A DNA stretch of 64,000 nt, from assembly GCF_013359755.1 (NCBI RefSeq), contig NZ_JABMCJ010000094.1, positions 124,001 through 188,000 on the forward strand. The letters run 5' to 3'. A program made the translations under genes and the position numbers. The notes below the pieces were generated by a model. The model did not search any database. It was given only the letters and a program-made list of their open reading frames with translations, and had not been told where the DNA came from. Numbering within the stretch: position 1 is the first letter of the stretch; each line of letters begins with the position of its first letter. Shown in pieces: positions 63,750 through 64,000 of the stretch. This DNA comes from Tardiphaga robiniae (lineage in GTDB: Bacteria; Pseudomonadota; Alphaproteobacteria; Rhizobiales; Xanthobacteraceae).

Positions 63750-64000
63750 TTAGTCCTTCACGTCGTAGCGATAGGATTTCGAGACGATCTGCCAGCCATC
63801 GGCCAGCTTCATCGCGATCAGGTAGTCGGTGAAGTAACGCGGCGGCAGCTGGCAACGCACCTTGATGAAGGCCGTCTTGTCGTCGGAGCGATCAATGGTG
63901 ACAATGAGGTCATCGCGGGTCTTGCCATCGACCTTGCCCGAGGTCCGCGTACGAACCATGGCCATCCAGTCCGGCATAGTCAGCACTTTCAGCTCGCCAT
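63750..64000 (-). CDS. C-terminal part of an NTF2-like (lumazine-binding-type) protein
   Basis: The frame is open from the window edge to a stop at 63750, about 83 residues. Segments TMPDWMAMVRTRTSG, DDLIVTIDRSDDKTAFIKVR and RYFTDYLIAMKLADGWQIVS followed by KSYRYDVKD resemble the putative lumazine-binding NTF2-like family. These small proteins have a hydrophobic ligand pocket, but activities are mostly unknown. It is on the same strand as ccoN, 241 bases upstream. The N-terminus is outside the window. Confidence 0.75.
   Translation of the reverse strand, partial: GELKVLTMPDWMAMVRTRTSGKVDGKTRDDLIVTIDRSDDKTAFIKVRCQLPPRYFTDYLIAMKLADGWQIVSKSYRYDVKD

Overview
This window looks like chromosomal DNA of a motile, respiratory alphaproteobacterium of the Bradyrhizobium/Rhodopseudomonas/Afipia group (Nitrobacteraceae). 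The clues are high GC, an rpsT-dnaA-dnaN-recF-gyrB block, alphaproteobacterial flagellar gene orders, the RegB/RegA redox pair, a cbb3 oxidase operon behind an FNR/FixK-type box, orphan tricarboxylate-type binding proteins, and DUF3551 and GC-P-W-R-G-P secreted proteins. The family assignment is inferred from gene content; no search was run. I found no tRNA, rRNA, insertion sequence, prophage or CRISPR array.

Layout. (1) 1-11.5 kb holds flagellar genes. A long leftward series runs motA-fliM-(small membrane gene)-fliN-fliG-flhB, then flgB-flgC-fliE-flgG-flgA-flgI and a cut-off secreted protein. A divergent rightward unit encodes a DUF1217 protein, FlgF and FliI. (2) 11.5-24.2 kb is mixed housekeeping and accessory DNA: histidine ammonia-lyase, small secreted proteins, a spermidine-synthase-like protein, two TctC-like binding proteins, a VOC protein, an acyl-CoA synthetase, an HD-GYP protein, a dienelactone-hydrolase-like enzyme, a polysaccharide-export lipoprotein and MsrA. 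(3) 24.3-36.4 kb is the replication block. It includes a 1.2-kb rpsT-dnaA gap unusually rich in GANTC sites. Between recF and gyrB sit a secreted protein built from about five copies of one module and a FUSC-like membrane protein. (4) 36.4-42.9 kb carries a branched-chain-type binding protein, an enoyl-CoA hydratase, a class III CoA-transferase, a degradative HMG-CoA reductase and a divergent MocR regulator. Together they suggest catabolism through HMG-CoA. (5) 42.9-47.9 kb has a GntR/FCD regulator divergent from an ABC importer and an amidohydrolase, with two identical 13-bp sites in the shared control region.

(6) 47.9-63.7 kb is a respiration region. It contains a tightly overlapping cyoABCD-SURF1-regB-regA unit (quinol oxidase plus redox-sensing two-component pair), a divergent MHS-type transporter, and ccoNOQP followed by a 71-residue membrane protein, a DUF2189 protein, ccoI and ccoS. 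The usual ccoG and ccoH are absent from this cluster. The window ends inside a small NTF2-like protein.

The most notable items are the five-module protein next to gyrB, the GANTC cluster before dnaA, the candidate HMG-CoA pathway, the rearranged cbb3 assembly genes, and several exact palindromes in divergent promoters. None proves a wholly new system, but several can be tested.
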